Shown here piece after piece: positions 44,327 through 52,463 of a stretch of 64,000 bases of DNA. This DNA is from Hyphomicrobiaceae bacterium (lineage in GTDB: Bacteria; Pseudomonadota; Alphaproteobacteria; Rhizobiales; Hyphomicrobiaceae). How positions within the stretch are numbered: the stretch's first letter is position 1; each line of letters opens with the position of its first letter. The notes under the pieces were generated by a model that worked only from the letters and a program-made list of their open reading frames with translations, had not been told where the DNA came from and ran no database searches. Location: contig JACKJH010000001.1 of assembly GCA_020638055.1 (NCBI GenBank), positions 682,001 through 746,000 on the forward strand. Reading direction: 5' to 3'. A program made the position numbers and the translations under genes.

Positions 44327-44342
44327 CGTTTCACGTGACACG
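44327..44342. other. parS-like site 3
   Basis: CGTTTCACGTGACACG: core GTTTCACGTGA intact, changed at the ends. 47 bp from site 2. The weakest of the three. Confidence 0.7.
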
Positions 44343-44485
44343 GCTTTGACCCACGGTATTGGCTTGACTATGTTTGCGGCAAACGTGCGGTGTCCCAACT
44401 TTCTGCTTGTCGCCAAATTTTTCATGCAGAGCCGCGTCACACTTCAGTTCAACACGCCATAGCCGATCGGAACTGGTCTTCTCGA

Positions 44486-46384
44486 ATGTTTCAAACAGCC
44501 TTCGATGTCATTGTTGTTGGCGGCGGCCACGCAGGCTGCGAGGCAGCGGCGGCGGCCGCGCGCGTTGGGGCGCGTACTGCACTTGTCACACACGAGCAGG
44601 CGACGATTGGTGAGATGTCGTGCAATCCGGCTATTGGTGGGCTCGGCAAAGGACACTTGGTTCGTGAGATTGATGCGCTAGATGGCCTGATGGGCCGTGT
44701 AGCCGACGCGGCCGGTATTCAATTTCGGCTCTTGAACAGGTCGAAGGGGCCAGCGGTACAAGGGCCAAGAGCGCAGGCGGATCGCAAGCTTTACCGGCAG
44801 GGCATGCAGGCTGCCTTGCTCGACTTTCAAACCCTTTCAATTGTCGAAGGCGGGGTTGAGGATCTCTACGTCGAGAATAGTCAAGTGGGCGGAATAATCC
44901 TGGCCAACGGCCAGATGTTGCGGTCAGGGGCCGTAATATTGACTACCGGCACATTCTTGAACGGACTTATCCATCTAGGTGATAGACGCATCCCTGCGGG
45001 CCGGATGGGAGCTGCTCCTGCGCTTAAACTATCGGAGCGGCTTTATGGGCTAGGTCTTCCTATGGGGCGGTTGAAGACGGGGACGCCTGCTCGGTTGCTG
45101 GCCAGCTCAATTGATTGGGCCGGCCTAGACATGCAACAGGCTGATGATGAACCCGTGCCGTTCTCATTTCTAACGGAACGGATTACGACGCCACAGATCG
45201 CTTGCGGAATCACGACCACCACTGCTGCTACACACGACATAATCCGCGCCAACCTTGATCGTTCGCCGATGTATTCGGGGCAGATCGAGAGTGTTGGTCC
45301 ACGCTATTGCCCGTCGATCGAGGATAAGGTTGTTCGTTTTGCAGATCGGGAAAAGCACCAGGTGTTCCTTGAACCCGAGGGCCTGGACGATGACACGGTT
45401 TATCCGAATGGGGTCTCAACCTCGCTACCCGAAGACGTTCAGGAGGCGTTTATGCGTACGCTTCCAGGCCTTGAAAACGTGGTTATCAAGCGGTTCGGCT
45501 ACGCAATTGAATATGACTATGTCGATCCCCGCTCACTTTCAGGCACTTTGGAGGTGAAAATTCTGCCTGGGCTTTTCCTGGCTGGGCAGATCAATGGAAC
45601 CACTGGATACGAGGAAGCGGCAGCCCAGGGCTTAGTGGCAGGTGTGAACGCTGCCTTAAAATCAGGATCGGTGGGCGGCTCTGTGGGTAGAGGCCATGCA
45701 AAGACATTCGTGGTGTCGCGCGCTGATGGTTACGTTGGTGTCATGATCGATGATCTTGTGACGCGTGGTGTGAGTGAACCGTACCGCATGTTCACCTCAC
45801 GAGCTGAGTTCCGTCTTAAGCTACGAGCAGACAATGCCGATCAGAGGCTAACTCCGGAAGGCGAGGCCTGTGGGTGCGTCGGTTCGGCCCGATCAAAGGT
45901 TTTTGCAGCAAAGAGTGCGGCTCTTGCGTCAGCTCGCGAACAACTGGAAGCGTTATCGTTGTCTCCGACACAGGCCGGCCAGCATGGGTTGGCAATCAAC
46001 CGTGATGGTCGTCGGCGCAACGCCTTCGACTTGTTGTCATACCCTGACATTAATTTGAGCCGCCTTGAAAAGATCTGGCCGGAATTGCAGTCAATTCCTG
46101 CTTCTATCGGTAACCAGATCGAGATTGATGCGCGCTATGCGGCGTACGTTCGGCGACAGGATGAAGATGTTGCGATCTTAAAGCGCGATGAGGCCGAGGT
46201 TATTCCGTCCGGATTTGATTTTGGAGCGCTGCCAGGCCTATCCCACGAAATTCGGCAAAAACTCACTGACAAAAGACCGGGCACCATCGCCCAGGCTGGT
46301 CGGATCGACGGCGTGACGCCAGCGGCGATTATGCTGCTGCTTGCTCAATTAAAAGCTCTACGACGCGGGCGGAAACGGGCGTGA
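44486..46384 (+). CDS. mnmG: tRNA uridine-5-carboxymethylaminomethyl modification protein MnmG (GidA)
   Basis: A 632-residue FAD enzyme, partner of MnmE. FAD motif [21 protein letters not shown], then [24 protein letters not shown] with catalytic Cys, [31 protein letters not shown] FAD loop, and the C-terminal helical domain [26 protein letters not shown] 44486 starts the conserved region; the frame extends upstream through a degenerate family-A repeat at about 44414-44458, which is excluded. Flanked by parS sites on both sides. Confidence 0.96.
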   Translation: MFQTAFDVIVVGGGHAGCEAAAAAARVGARTALVTHEQATIGEMSCNPAIGGLGKGHLVREIDALDGLMGRVADAAGIQFRLLNRSKGPAVQGPRAQADRKLYRQGMQAALLDFQTLSIVEGGVEDLYVENSQVGGIILANGQMLRSGAVILTTGTFLNGLIHLGDRRIPAGRMGAAPALKLSERLYGLGLPMGRLKTGTPARLLASSIDWAGLDMQQADDEPVPFSFLTERITTPQIACGITTTTAATHDIIRANLDRSPMYSGQIESVGPRYCPSIEDKVVRFADREKHQVFLEPEGLDDDTVYPNGVSTSLPEDVQEAFMRTLPGLENVVIKRFGYAIEYDYVDPRSLSGTLEVKILPGLFLAGQINGTTGYEEAAAQGLVAGVNAALKSGSVGGSVGRGHAKTFVVSRADGYVGVMIDDLVTRGVSEPYRMFTSRAEFRLKLRADNADQRLTPEGEACGCVGSARSKVFAAKSAALASAREQLEALSLSPTQAGQHGLAINRDGRRRNAFDLLSYPDINLSRLEKIWPELQSIPASIGNQIEIDARYAAYVRRQDEDVAILKRDEAEVIPSGFDFGALPGLSHEIRQKLTDKRPGTIAQAGRIDGVTPAAIMLLLAQLKALRRGRKRA

Positions 46385-46598
46385 CGGTTCGAGCGCAAAG
46401 CGCGGCGCCATATATCGGGACCAATTCTGTTTCTCAAGCGATGCACTGGGCAGCGCCGCTTGGAATGCGTAAGGGTCGGGCGAATTTGGCGCAATTTCTT
46501 CGCCGTCCGTTTTGATCGTAACACCACTAGGCCTGGCGCCGACGGGCTTGATCTTGAACTGAATTCGCCGCGACAGGATGATTTCGATATAGCGCCCG

Positions 46599-46668
46599 GC
46601 GCTCCAGCTTCTTGTTTGTTCGCATTTTCTTCGACGAACCGGTATCCACTTCGTCGGAAAATGCTCTA
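46599..46668. repeat. Family-B repeat, right part
   Basis: GGCGCTCCAGCTTCTTGTTTG then the GCATTTTCTTCGACGAACC / GTCGGAAAATGC hairpin ending GCTCTA. The left arm is missing or drifted; between mnmG and rsmG. Confidence 0.75.
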
Positions 46669-46710
46669 GTGAAACATGCATTCTAGCAAGCTACACATTG
46701 GAAACTGAAT

Positions 46711-47430
46711 GTGGCGGAGGTGCCTTTGGTTGATTCACGTGAAACACGATCGTCTTGTGATGGAATCGAGGCTTCACAACAGTTCCAGCGAAGTTTCAGC
46801 GTTTCACGTGAAACAATGGATCGTTTCGATGCCTATCGCGCAACGCTTGAAAGTTGGCAAAGAACCATCAATCTGGTCGCTCCAAGCACCGTAAACGAGA
46901 TCTGGACGCGGCACTTTTCCGATAGCGCCCAACTTTTTGGGCGAATTCCTGCAAATGCCGCTCATCTCGTCGATCTTGGTTCAGGCGCGGGTTTTCCTGG
47001 GTTGGTGCTGGCGATTTTGGCTGCCGACACTTGCTTGCCGGGTAAACGTAATTCGTCCCCACCTTTGAAGGTTACGCTGGTGGAGAGTGATACCCGGAAA
47101 GCAGCTTTTCTCAGGGAAGTTGCCCGGCAACTCGGTATCGCTGTGGACATCGTGTCGTCGCGAATCGAAAGCATGGATAAATCGGCTATTCTGACGCCAA
47201 TCGATGTCGTTACTTCGCGTGCTTTGGCGCCGTTACCGCGATTGCTGGAACTAATGATGCCATTGGCTTCGCTGCATACCGTAGGCCTTTTTCTCAAGGG
47301 GCGAGCCGTTGAGCAAGAAATTACCGAAGCGCGGCTATTGTTTTTGTTTGATCATGTCCTGATTCCGAGTGTGACCGATGCGGAAGGCCGTATCGTTGAG
47401 ATTCGAAATTTGCAGATGAAAAGGAGCTGA
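46711..47430 (+). CDS. rsmG: 16S rRNA (guanine527-N7)-methyltransferase RsmG (GidB)
   Basis: A 239-residue AdoMet methyltransferase of the small ribosomal subunit. FDAYRATLESWQRTINLVAPST is the N-terminal helix region, LVDLGSGAGFPGLVLA the AdoMet motif, and VVTSRALAPLPRLLEL a conserved later block. Start taken as GTG 46711 because the conserved VSRET precedes the core; other in-frame GTG/TTG codons at 46720 and 46726 are possible and the RBS is weak. Two parS sites lie within the first 35 codons, read as DSRET and VSRET. An insertion LPGKRNSSPPLK is unusual. Confidence 0.92.
   Translation: MAEVPLVDSRETRSSCDGIEASQQFQRSFSVSRETMDRFDAYRATLESWQRTINLVAPSTVNEIWTRHFSDSAQLFGRIPANAAHLVDLGSGAGFPGLVLAILAADTCLPGKRNSSPPLKVTLVESDTRKAAFLREVARQLGIAVDIVSSRIESMDKSAILTPIDVVTSRALAPLPRLLELMMPLASLHTVGLFLKGRAVEQEITEARLLFLFDHVLIPSVTDAEGRIVEIRNLQMKRS
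46731..46746. other. parS-like site 4, inside rsmG
   Basis: TGATTCACGTGAAACA, identical to site 2, within the rsmG reading frame where it encodes Asp-Ser-Arg-Glu-Thr. Confidence 0.87.
46800..46815. other. parS-like site 5, inside rsmG
   Basis: CGTTTCACGTGAAACA, one terminal base from the full parS consensus and the best match in the window. It encodes the Val-Ser-Arg-Glu-Thr of rsmG, just before parA. Confidence 0.92.
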
Positions 47431-47434
47431 TCCC

Positions 47435-48265
47435 GTGACACAACAGGGGGGAAGCCGAGGGTTGCGCGTTCTTGCTATCACCAATCAAAAGGGCGGTGTA
47501 GGTAAGACAACGACCACCATAAATCTGGGCACAGCGCTTGCTGCGATCGGTGAGCGCGTGTTGGTGATGGATCTGGACCCGCAGGGGAATGCGTCTACGG
47601 GACTGGGAATTGTCCCACAGAATCGGGAGCGCACGTCATTTGATGTGCTTGCTGGCCATGCGGCTCTTTCGGCAGGGATTCAGCAAACGGCGGTGCCAGG
47701 GCTATATGTGGTGCCAGCCAACGCAGACCTGGTGGGGCTTGAAAGTGAATTGATGGACGACCAGCATCGGGCGTTCCGGCTTCGCGATGCACTTGTCCAG
47801 CTTCAGGCTGCGATGAATGCTTGGCCCGACAATCAGCGGTTTTCCTACATGCTTATTGATTGTCCTCCATCGCTCAACCTTTTGACGCTTAACGCGTTGA
47901 CGGCAGCGCAGGCGGTATTGGTACCGGTGCAGTGCGAATTTTTTGCGCTGGAAGGGATTTCGCAGCTCAAGGAAACAATCGATCAAATTCGAGCAACATT
48001 GAATCCAGGGTTGGAAATTCAAGGCGTTGTTCTCACGATGCATGATGCACGTACTCATTTATCGCGAGAGGTGGCCGATAACGTCAGAGCTTTTTTTGGT
48101 CAGAAGGTCTATGAGACGATGATTCCAAGAAATACGCGGGTGGCGGAGGCTCCCTCGCATGGCAAGCCGATCCTGCTTTATGATTATGACTGTGCGGGAA
48201 GCCAGGCCTATATACGGTTGGCGACGGAAATTATCGAACGAGAGCGGCGTTACAAGGCAGCCTGA
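47435..48265 (+). CDS. parA: Chromosome partitioning ATPase ParA
   Basis: A 276-residue deviant Walker A ATPase that segregates origins with ParB-parS. AITNQKGGVGKTTTTINLGTAL holds the motif (KGGVGKTT at 19-26), VMDLDPQGNASTGLG is A', and YMLIDCPPSLNLLTLNAL is Walker B. Short N-terminus without the HTH of plasmid type Ia ParA, so chromosomal type. The GTG start at 47435 has AAGGAG 8 bases upstream. It lies 4 bp after rsmG and before parB, the classic origin-proximal operon. Confidence 0.96.
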   Translation: MTQQGGSRGLRVLAITNQKGGVGKTTTTINLGTALAAIGERVLVMDLDPQGNASTGLGIVPQNRERTSFDVLAGHAALSAGIQQTAVPGLYVVPANADLVGLESELMDDQHRAFRLRDALVQLQAAMNAWPDNQRFSYMLIDCPPSLNLLTLNALTAAQAVLVPVQCEFFALEGISQLKETIDQIRATLNPGLEIQGVVLTMHDARTHLSREVADNVRAFFGQKVYETMIPRNTRVAEAPSHGKPILLYDYDCAGSQAYIRLATEIIERERRYKAA

Positions 48266-48375
48266 TGTTTGCTTGCGGGACTGTGATTAGGTTCCGTTTC
48301 TGTATGTGATTTTTATTCTGCCGTTGGAAAACGCTAACGGCCGCTGGCGAGAGCATAAAGGGGGCTCGAAAGTAA

Positions 48376-49263
48376 ATGAATGCACCAGTGCAAAAGAACC
48401 GGTTGGGGCGCGGATTGGCTTCGTTGATCGGAGAGCCCAACACGGTTGAAACCCGAAGGCCGCCTGAGGGCGAGCAACGCATCGTCGATATAGCGCTTCT
48501 AAAGGGCGGTCGCTTCAACCCGCGCAAGGATTTCCGGAAGGAGGACCTGGCGGAATTGGCCGATTCCATCCGTCAAAAGGGGCTGGTGCAACCCATCATT
48601 GCGCGGCCCGATCCTGAAGTCTCCTCCCAGTTCGAGATTGTTGCAGGTGAGCGCCGGTGGCGCGCCGCACAAATGGCGGGACTGCATCAAGTTCCTGTTA
48701 TTGTACGCGACCTTGATGATCGTGAGGTGCTAGAGCTGGCGATCATTGAAAATGTTCAGCGTGCGGATTTAAATGCTATTGAAGAGGCTGGTGGTTATCG
48801 CGAATTGATTGAGCGTTTTCAGTATACGCAGGAACAGCTTGCGGAGATTATTGGCAAGAGCAGAAGCCATGTCGCAAATACGTTGCGCTTGCTGCGGTTG
48901 CCTGAGCGTGTGCAACAGATGGTGCAAGGTGGCAAGATTGATCCGGGGCATGCCCGGGCGTTGATCGGCAGAGATGATGCGGAGGCGTTTGCGGAGCGGA
49001 TTATCGCGGAGGATCTGACGGTGCGCGAAGTGGAGGCACTTGTTCAGGAAAATATTGGTCCGATTGGAGCACCTGCAAACAAGCGCAAGCCGCGGGAGAA
49101 AGACGCCGATACGCGGGCGTTTGAGAAGGAGCTTTCCGATTCACTTGGGCTCAAGGTGGAAATCAAACGCGGTTCAGGTGAAAGCGGCAATCTGATTATT
49201 AAATACGGAAATTTCGATCAGCTCGATTATATCCGTATGCGGCTGGCGCATATGAATGGCTAG
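48376..49263 (+). CDS. parB: Chromosome partitioning protein ParB
   Basis: A 295-residue CTP-dependent DNA clamp that loads at parS. N-terminal KNRLGRGLASLIGE binds ParA; LAELADSIRQKGLVQPIIARP and GERRWRAAQMAGL are the CTPase (GERRxRA) region; EEAGGYRELIERFQYTQEQLAEIIGKSRSHVANTLRLLRL is the HTH; the C-terminal SLGLKVEIKRG..GNLIIKYGNFDQLDYI is the dimer domain. Its TAG stop is the first three bases of a palindromic repeat. Five candidate parS sites lie within 5 kb upstream. Confidence 0.96.
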   Translation: MNAPVQKNRLGRGLASLIGEPNTVETRRPPEGEQRIVDIALLKGGRFNPRKDFRKEDLAELADSIRQKGLVQPIIARPDPEVSSQFEIVAGERRWRAAQMAGLHQVPVIVRDLDDREVLELAIIENVQRADLNAIEEAGGYRELIERFQYTQEQLAEIIGKSRSHVANTLRLLRLPERVQQMVQGGKIDPGHARALIGRDDAEAFAERIIAEDLTVREVEALVQENIGPIGAPANKRKPREKDADTRAFEKELSDSLGLKVEIKRGSGESGNLIIKYGNFDQLDYIRMRLAHMNG

Positions 49264-49466
49264 AGCAGCGATCCGATTCTATAGGATCGGAATGCGGTCT
49301 AGATCGCGTTCACTTTTCATGGAATCGCGAACGCGCTCTATTTTCTTTTATTTTGAGCATGTTCTTCACGCCAAACCGCGTACACTTCGGCTGAACATGC
49401 TCTAGCTTTTTGTTTGGTCGCATTTTCTTCGACGAACCGGTGTCCACTTCGTCGGAAAATGCTCTA
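49261..49466. repeat. Nested composite repeat (B interrupted by D and A)
   Basis: A family-B left hairpin (TAGAGC..GATCCGATTC..GATCGGAATGCGGTCTA, 49262-49302) is separated from the family-B right hairpin (49405-49466, GCTTTTTGTTTGGTCGC to AAAATGCTCTA) by the family-D hairpin (49302-49340), a T-rich spacer and a family-A copy (49355-49404). Read simply, a D-A unit like the one after secB was inserted into a B element. The first TAG is the parB stop codon. Confidence 0.85.
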
Positions 49467-49540
49467 GCCCGCCTCCCTCCTTGCGGGTGGATCTCGCGCC
49501 AGCGCGATGACGGCCATGCCTTTGTGAGAAAGGCGGGCTA
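49466..49540. repeat. Family-C palindromic element, intermediate form
   Basis: AGCCCGCCTCCCTCCTTGCG...GATCTCGCGCCAGCGCGATGACGGCC...GAGAAAGGCGGGCT. It matches the inverted left half of the 3081-3349 element and directly follows the composite B/D/A repeat. Confidence 0.82.
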
Positions 49541-49933
49541 CGCTGCTTATTTAAGTGTTTTGCGGCGTGCCTAATATGTCGTGATAGATCCTGGATGCTA
49601 AAATCGCATCTTGTACGGCTCGGGTTGAATTCCGGGCCGTTTTTTTTGACACGAACAGAAACAACGGTTGACGGTCTTCAGAGAGATTGCTGCATTGCCG
49701 ATCCCGGTGAGATGGGCGCTGCGATGAGCGGCAAGCGCCTGTTTTGCCAATTGTTTGCTTGTTTCTCGTCTGGTAAGGCGGGCGCCATGAACCTGGTGTT
49801 TGACATTCAATTGGAGCGAGGCCGAAATCTGTAGGTGTGTAGAGCGCCAGAGCATGGCGTTAGGCATCATGCAGGTTGGTGCAATTGTCAGTTGCAACTG
49901 ACGTAAGGCGTTGAAGGCAATATGGAGAGACGC
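49541..49933. other. Intergenic region before hisE
   Basis: 393 bp. A 79-codon plus-strand frame at 49595-49834 has no RBS and no recognisable sequence, and I do not call it a gene. A T-rich GCCGTTTTTTTTGAC lies at 49638. The hisE promoter is presumably here. Nothing else is seen. Confidence 0.35.
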
Positions 49934-50254
49934 ATGAGTGGAAACGTTCTGGAGCAGCTCTCTGCTACGATCCGTGAACGGAGAAGTGTACCGAGTGATA
50001 CGTCTTACACCCGTCAACTGCTGGATAGCGGGGTTGAGCGATGTGCCAAAAAATTTGGTGAAGAGGCCGTCGAAGTGATAATTGCGGCGATGGGCCAGAG
50101 CGATGAGAATTTGCGCAACGAGGCGGCAGACGTGCTCTACCATCTGCTCGTGCTACTGGAGGTACGAGGTGTATGTTTTGCAGACGTGCTCTGTGTTCTG
50201 GAGATGCGCACGGGTCGCTCGGGTCTTGAGGAAAAGGCATCGCGATCGTCATGA
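49934..50254 (+). CDS. hisE: Phosphoribosyl-ATP diphosphatase
   Basis: A 106-residue all-alpha pyrophosphatase of the MazG superfamily; second step of histidine synthesis. Seen: [30 protein letters not shown] with the metal-binding EExxE-type site and [20 protein letters not shown] with E..D. Start ATG 49934 has GGAGAGA closely upstream; ATG four codons earlier is possible. Overlaps coaA by ATGA. The other his genes are not in the window. Confidence 0.93.
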   Translation: MSGNVLEQLSATIRERRSVPSDTSYTRQLLDSGVERCAKKFGEEAVEVIIAAMGQSDENLRNEAADVLYHLLVLLEVRGVCFADVLCVLEMRTGRSGLEEKASRSS

Positions 50255-51249
50255 ATGAAATTCTCGAGCGAGTGGCGGCAATAACTTCGGGCACGCCATC
50301 GCCTGCGAATAGTGATTTACAATTCTCTCCTTACCGCGCCTTCACGCGCGAAGACTGGGCGCGGCTTCGGGCCGACACCCCTATGACGCTTTCGACCACC
50401 GAATTGGATCAGCTTTCCGGTCTGATCGAGGAATTGTCGATTGCCGAGGTGGAGGAGATTTATCTGCCCTTATCGCGGCTTTTGAACCTCTATGTCGCGG
50501 CTGCGCAGGAACTGCATGCGGTGACTTCCAAGTTTCTCGGCAGGAGCGAGGTGAAGGTCCCGTTTATTATTGGTGTGGCCGGTTCCGTCGCGGTGGGCAA
50601 GAGCACGACGGCTCGTGTTTTAAAGGCCTTGCTGGCGCGTTGGCCTGATCATCCTCGTGTCGATCTGATAACCACTGATGGGTTTTTGCTGCCTAATTTC
50701 GAATTGGAGCGGCTCGGCCTAATGGACCGAAAGGGATTTCCCGAGAGCTTCGATACAGGCCGGCTTTTAAAATTCCTCGTTGATGTGAAATCTGGTGCAG
50801 CAGCTCGCGCCCCGGTTTATTCGCACTTCCATTACGACATTGTTTCGGGCCAAGAGGTGGAAGTCAAAAATCCCGACATACTGATTGTCGAGGGCTTGAA
50901 TGTACTTCAACCTGCAAGGTTGCCAACGGACGGTGATGCAATTCCATTCGTGTCCGATTTTTTTGATTTTTCGATTTATATGGATGCCGAACCTGAAACA
51001 ATTCAGGATTGGTATGTGACACGCTTTATGCGTTTGCGCACGACGGCGTTTCGCGATCCGGCAGCATATTTCCATCGCTATTCAAAATTGACAAATGATG
51101 AGGCTCGCGGGCAAGCGCTTAAGATCTGGAAATCGATCAACCTCAGGAATTTGAATGAGAATATTGTTCCTACCAGAAGGCGCGCTAGCCTGATCTTGAG
51201 CAAGAACGCCGATCACAGTGTGGAGCGCGTGGCGCTGCGCAGGATTTGA
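50251..51249 (+). CDS. coaA: Pantothenate kinase type I
   Basis: A 332-residue P-loop kinase for the first step of CoA synthesis. [20 protein letters not shown] is the family opening; Walker [75 protein letters not shown]. Complete. Coupled to hisE by a 4-base overlap, a pairing common in Rhizobiales where both normally follow hisBHAF. Confidence 0.96.
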   Translation: MNEILERVAAITSGTPSPANSDLQFSPYRAFTREDWARLRADTPMTLSTTELDQLSGLIEELSIAEVEEIYLPLSRLLNLYVAAAQELHAVTSKFLGRSEVKVPFIIGVAGSVAVGKSTTARVLKALLARWPDHPRVDLITTDGFLLPNFELERLGLMDRKGFPESFDTGRLLKFLVDVKSGAAARAPVYSHFHYDIVSGQEVEVKNPDILIVEGLNVLQPARLPTDGDAIPFVSDFFDFSIYMDAEPETIQDWYVTRFMRLRTTAFRDPAAYFHRYSKLTNDEARGQALKIWKSINLRNLNENIVPTRRRASLILSKNADHSVERVALRRI

Positions 51250-51267
51250 TTGAATTTGCATTGCCAT

Positions 51268-51367
51268 TAGAGTGCTTTTCGATCCGATATAACGCACGAC
51301 GCTTGCTTTTTGGTTTGGTCGCATTTTCTGCGACGAACCGGTATCCACTTCGTCGGAAAATGCTCTA
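51268..51367. repeat. Family-B palindromic repeat, variant left arm
   Basis: TAGAGTGCTTTTCGATCCG with ATATAACGCACGACGC in place of the usual left stem, then the standard right hairpin ending GTCGGAAAATGCTCTA. Confidence 0.82.
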
Positions 51368-51403
51368 ATCATCGGCCGAAAACAGTTTCAGCATTCAAAA
51401 AAA

Positions 51404-51433
51404 CAAAAAAGGGCCACCCGGGGTAGGTGGCCC
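51404..51433 (-). terminator. Rho-independent terminator of the AT-hook gene
   Basis: Stem GGGCCACC/GGTGGCCC with a 7-base loop (51411-51433), followed on the minus strand by TTTTTTG and more T. Ideal form, 38 bp after the stop codon at 51472. Confidence 0.85.
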
Positions 51434-51471
51434 TGAAAGACGTCTACAATCGGAGAGGTTGTTGGAGACGG

Positions 51472-52239
51472 TCAAGTTGCGGTCTTGTTGAGATTTTGGA
51501 AAACGGGCACCATGCCGATTGCCCACTCGCTCAAAGCAAGCTGTTGGCGCAGCGCTAAGGTAATATACGGCGACCGTGCAAATTGATTGGCTAACGCGGT
51601 CTGTGCCACCCAAAAGGTGCTGGTGGCGGTTACGCTGGCACGCAACATCGACGAGATCAAATCGGTTGGTTCAATAGGTTTGTACGCATGGGCCGGGAGG
51701 CGCTCGCTGTCGTCTTCGCGGGCGGCGTGGCGTACTGGCTTGGGCGATGTTTTGCTGCTGGCTGCCTTTGGTTGCCTGCCTGCGGATTTGCCTCTGACTG
51801 TCCTGGATGCGCCCGCAGTGTCGTTTTTCATATGTGCCGAGCGGATCTTCGGTGAGTTGGCCGATGCCGCCATTACCGCTGCTGGTGCTCGGCGCGCCGG
51901 CTCTGGCTGGCTGATCCGACGTGGCCGCGCCAGGGACGCATCCTCTTTTGGAGGGTTTGTTGGCGTTGTCGGCGGGCAATCTTCGGCGGTGGACCTGGCA
52001 ACTGTGGCTTCGGTGGCGGAAGCCGCGGCGAGGTCCTTCATAAGTTCGGCACGTGCTGAATTGAATTTATCGCGGAGCCTACGGATGATGGAGGGGTCGG
52101 ATATGCCCAAGTTGCGGATGGCAGTCGTTGGTTTCAGTTCTGGATCGGACGCAATCAGACGAGCAATCGCAGCCAGTCGCTTGCGATCGTCAATCCCGCT
52201 GCCCTTGGGGCGGCCGCGGCAGGTCCTTTTCTCAGACAT
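51472..52239 (-). CDS. Uncharacterised AT-hook / helix-turn-helix-like protein
   Basis: A 255-residue protein, not assigned to a named family. Residues 8-15 are RGRPKGSG, an AT-hook core, followed by a helical segment LKPTTAIRNLGISDPSIIRRLRDKF (about 36-60) with HTH appearance. Residues 75-185 are Ala/Pro/Ser/Lys-rich and probably disordered. The last 65 residues (TDLISSMLRASVTATSTFWVAQ...ALRQQLALSEWAIGM) look like an amphipathic helical, phasin-like segment. DNA binding is inference. It stands alone with its own terminator and an AT-rich 224-bp upstream region (52240-52463). Confidence 0.7.
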   Translation of the reverse strand: MSEKRTCRGRPKGSGIDDRKRLAAIARLIASDPELKPTTAIRNLGISDPSIIRRLRDKFNSARAELMKDLAAASATEATVARSTAEDCPPTTPTNPPKEDASLARPRRISQPEPARRAPAAVMAASANSPKIRSAHMKNDTAGASRTVRGKSAGRQPKAASSKTSPKPVRHAAREDDSERLPAHAYKPIEPTDLISSMLRASVTATSTFWVAQTALANQFARSPYITLALRQQLALSEWAIGMVPVFQNLNKTAT

Positions 52240-52463
52240 ACGAAATACCTTCGGTCAATACGAATCGTCGTGATCTTTATTGTTGGGATGTACCGAACAA
52301 TTCCAAGGAAAATAAATCGATCACTTTTAAAAAAAACCTTTCGTATATACATCTGTGGCGTTGGTACATCGAAATTATTTCGACAGAGAATAAAATAATG
52401 GGTGAAATTCAAAAAAAATTGAATTCCACCCGAGGCGAATTAAGTTTCGCACTTTTATTTGGG

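Noticed and set aside
44390..44485. 32-codon N-terminal extension of mnmG
   Set aside because: It includes a degenerate family-A repeat and precedes the conserved [13 protein letters not shown] start.
49595..49834. 79-codon frame before hisE
   Set aside because: No RBS, no recognisable sequence, and it lies in a repeat-rich spacer.
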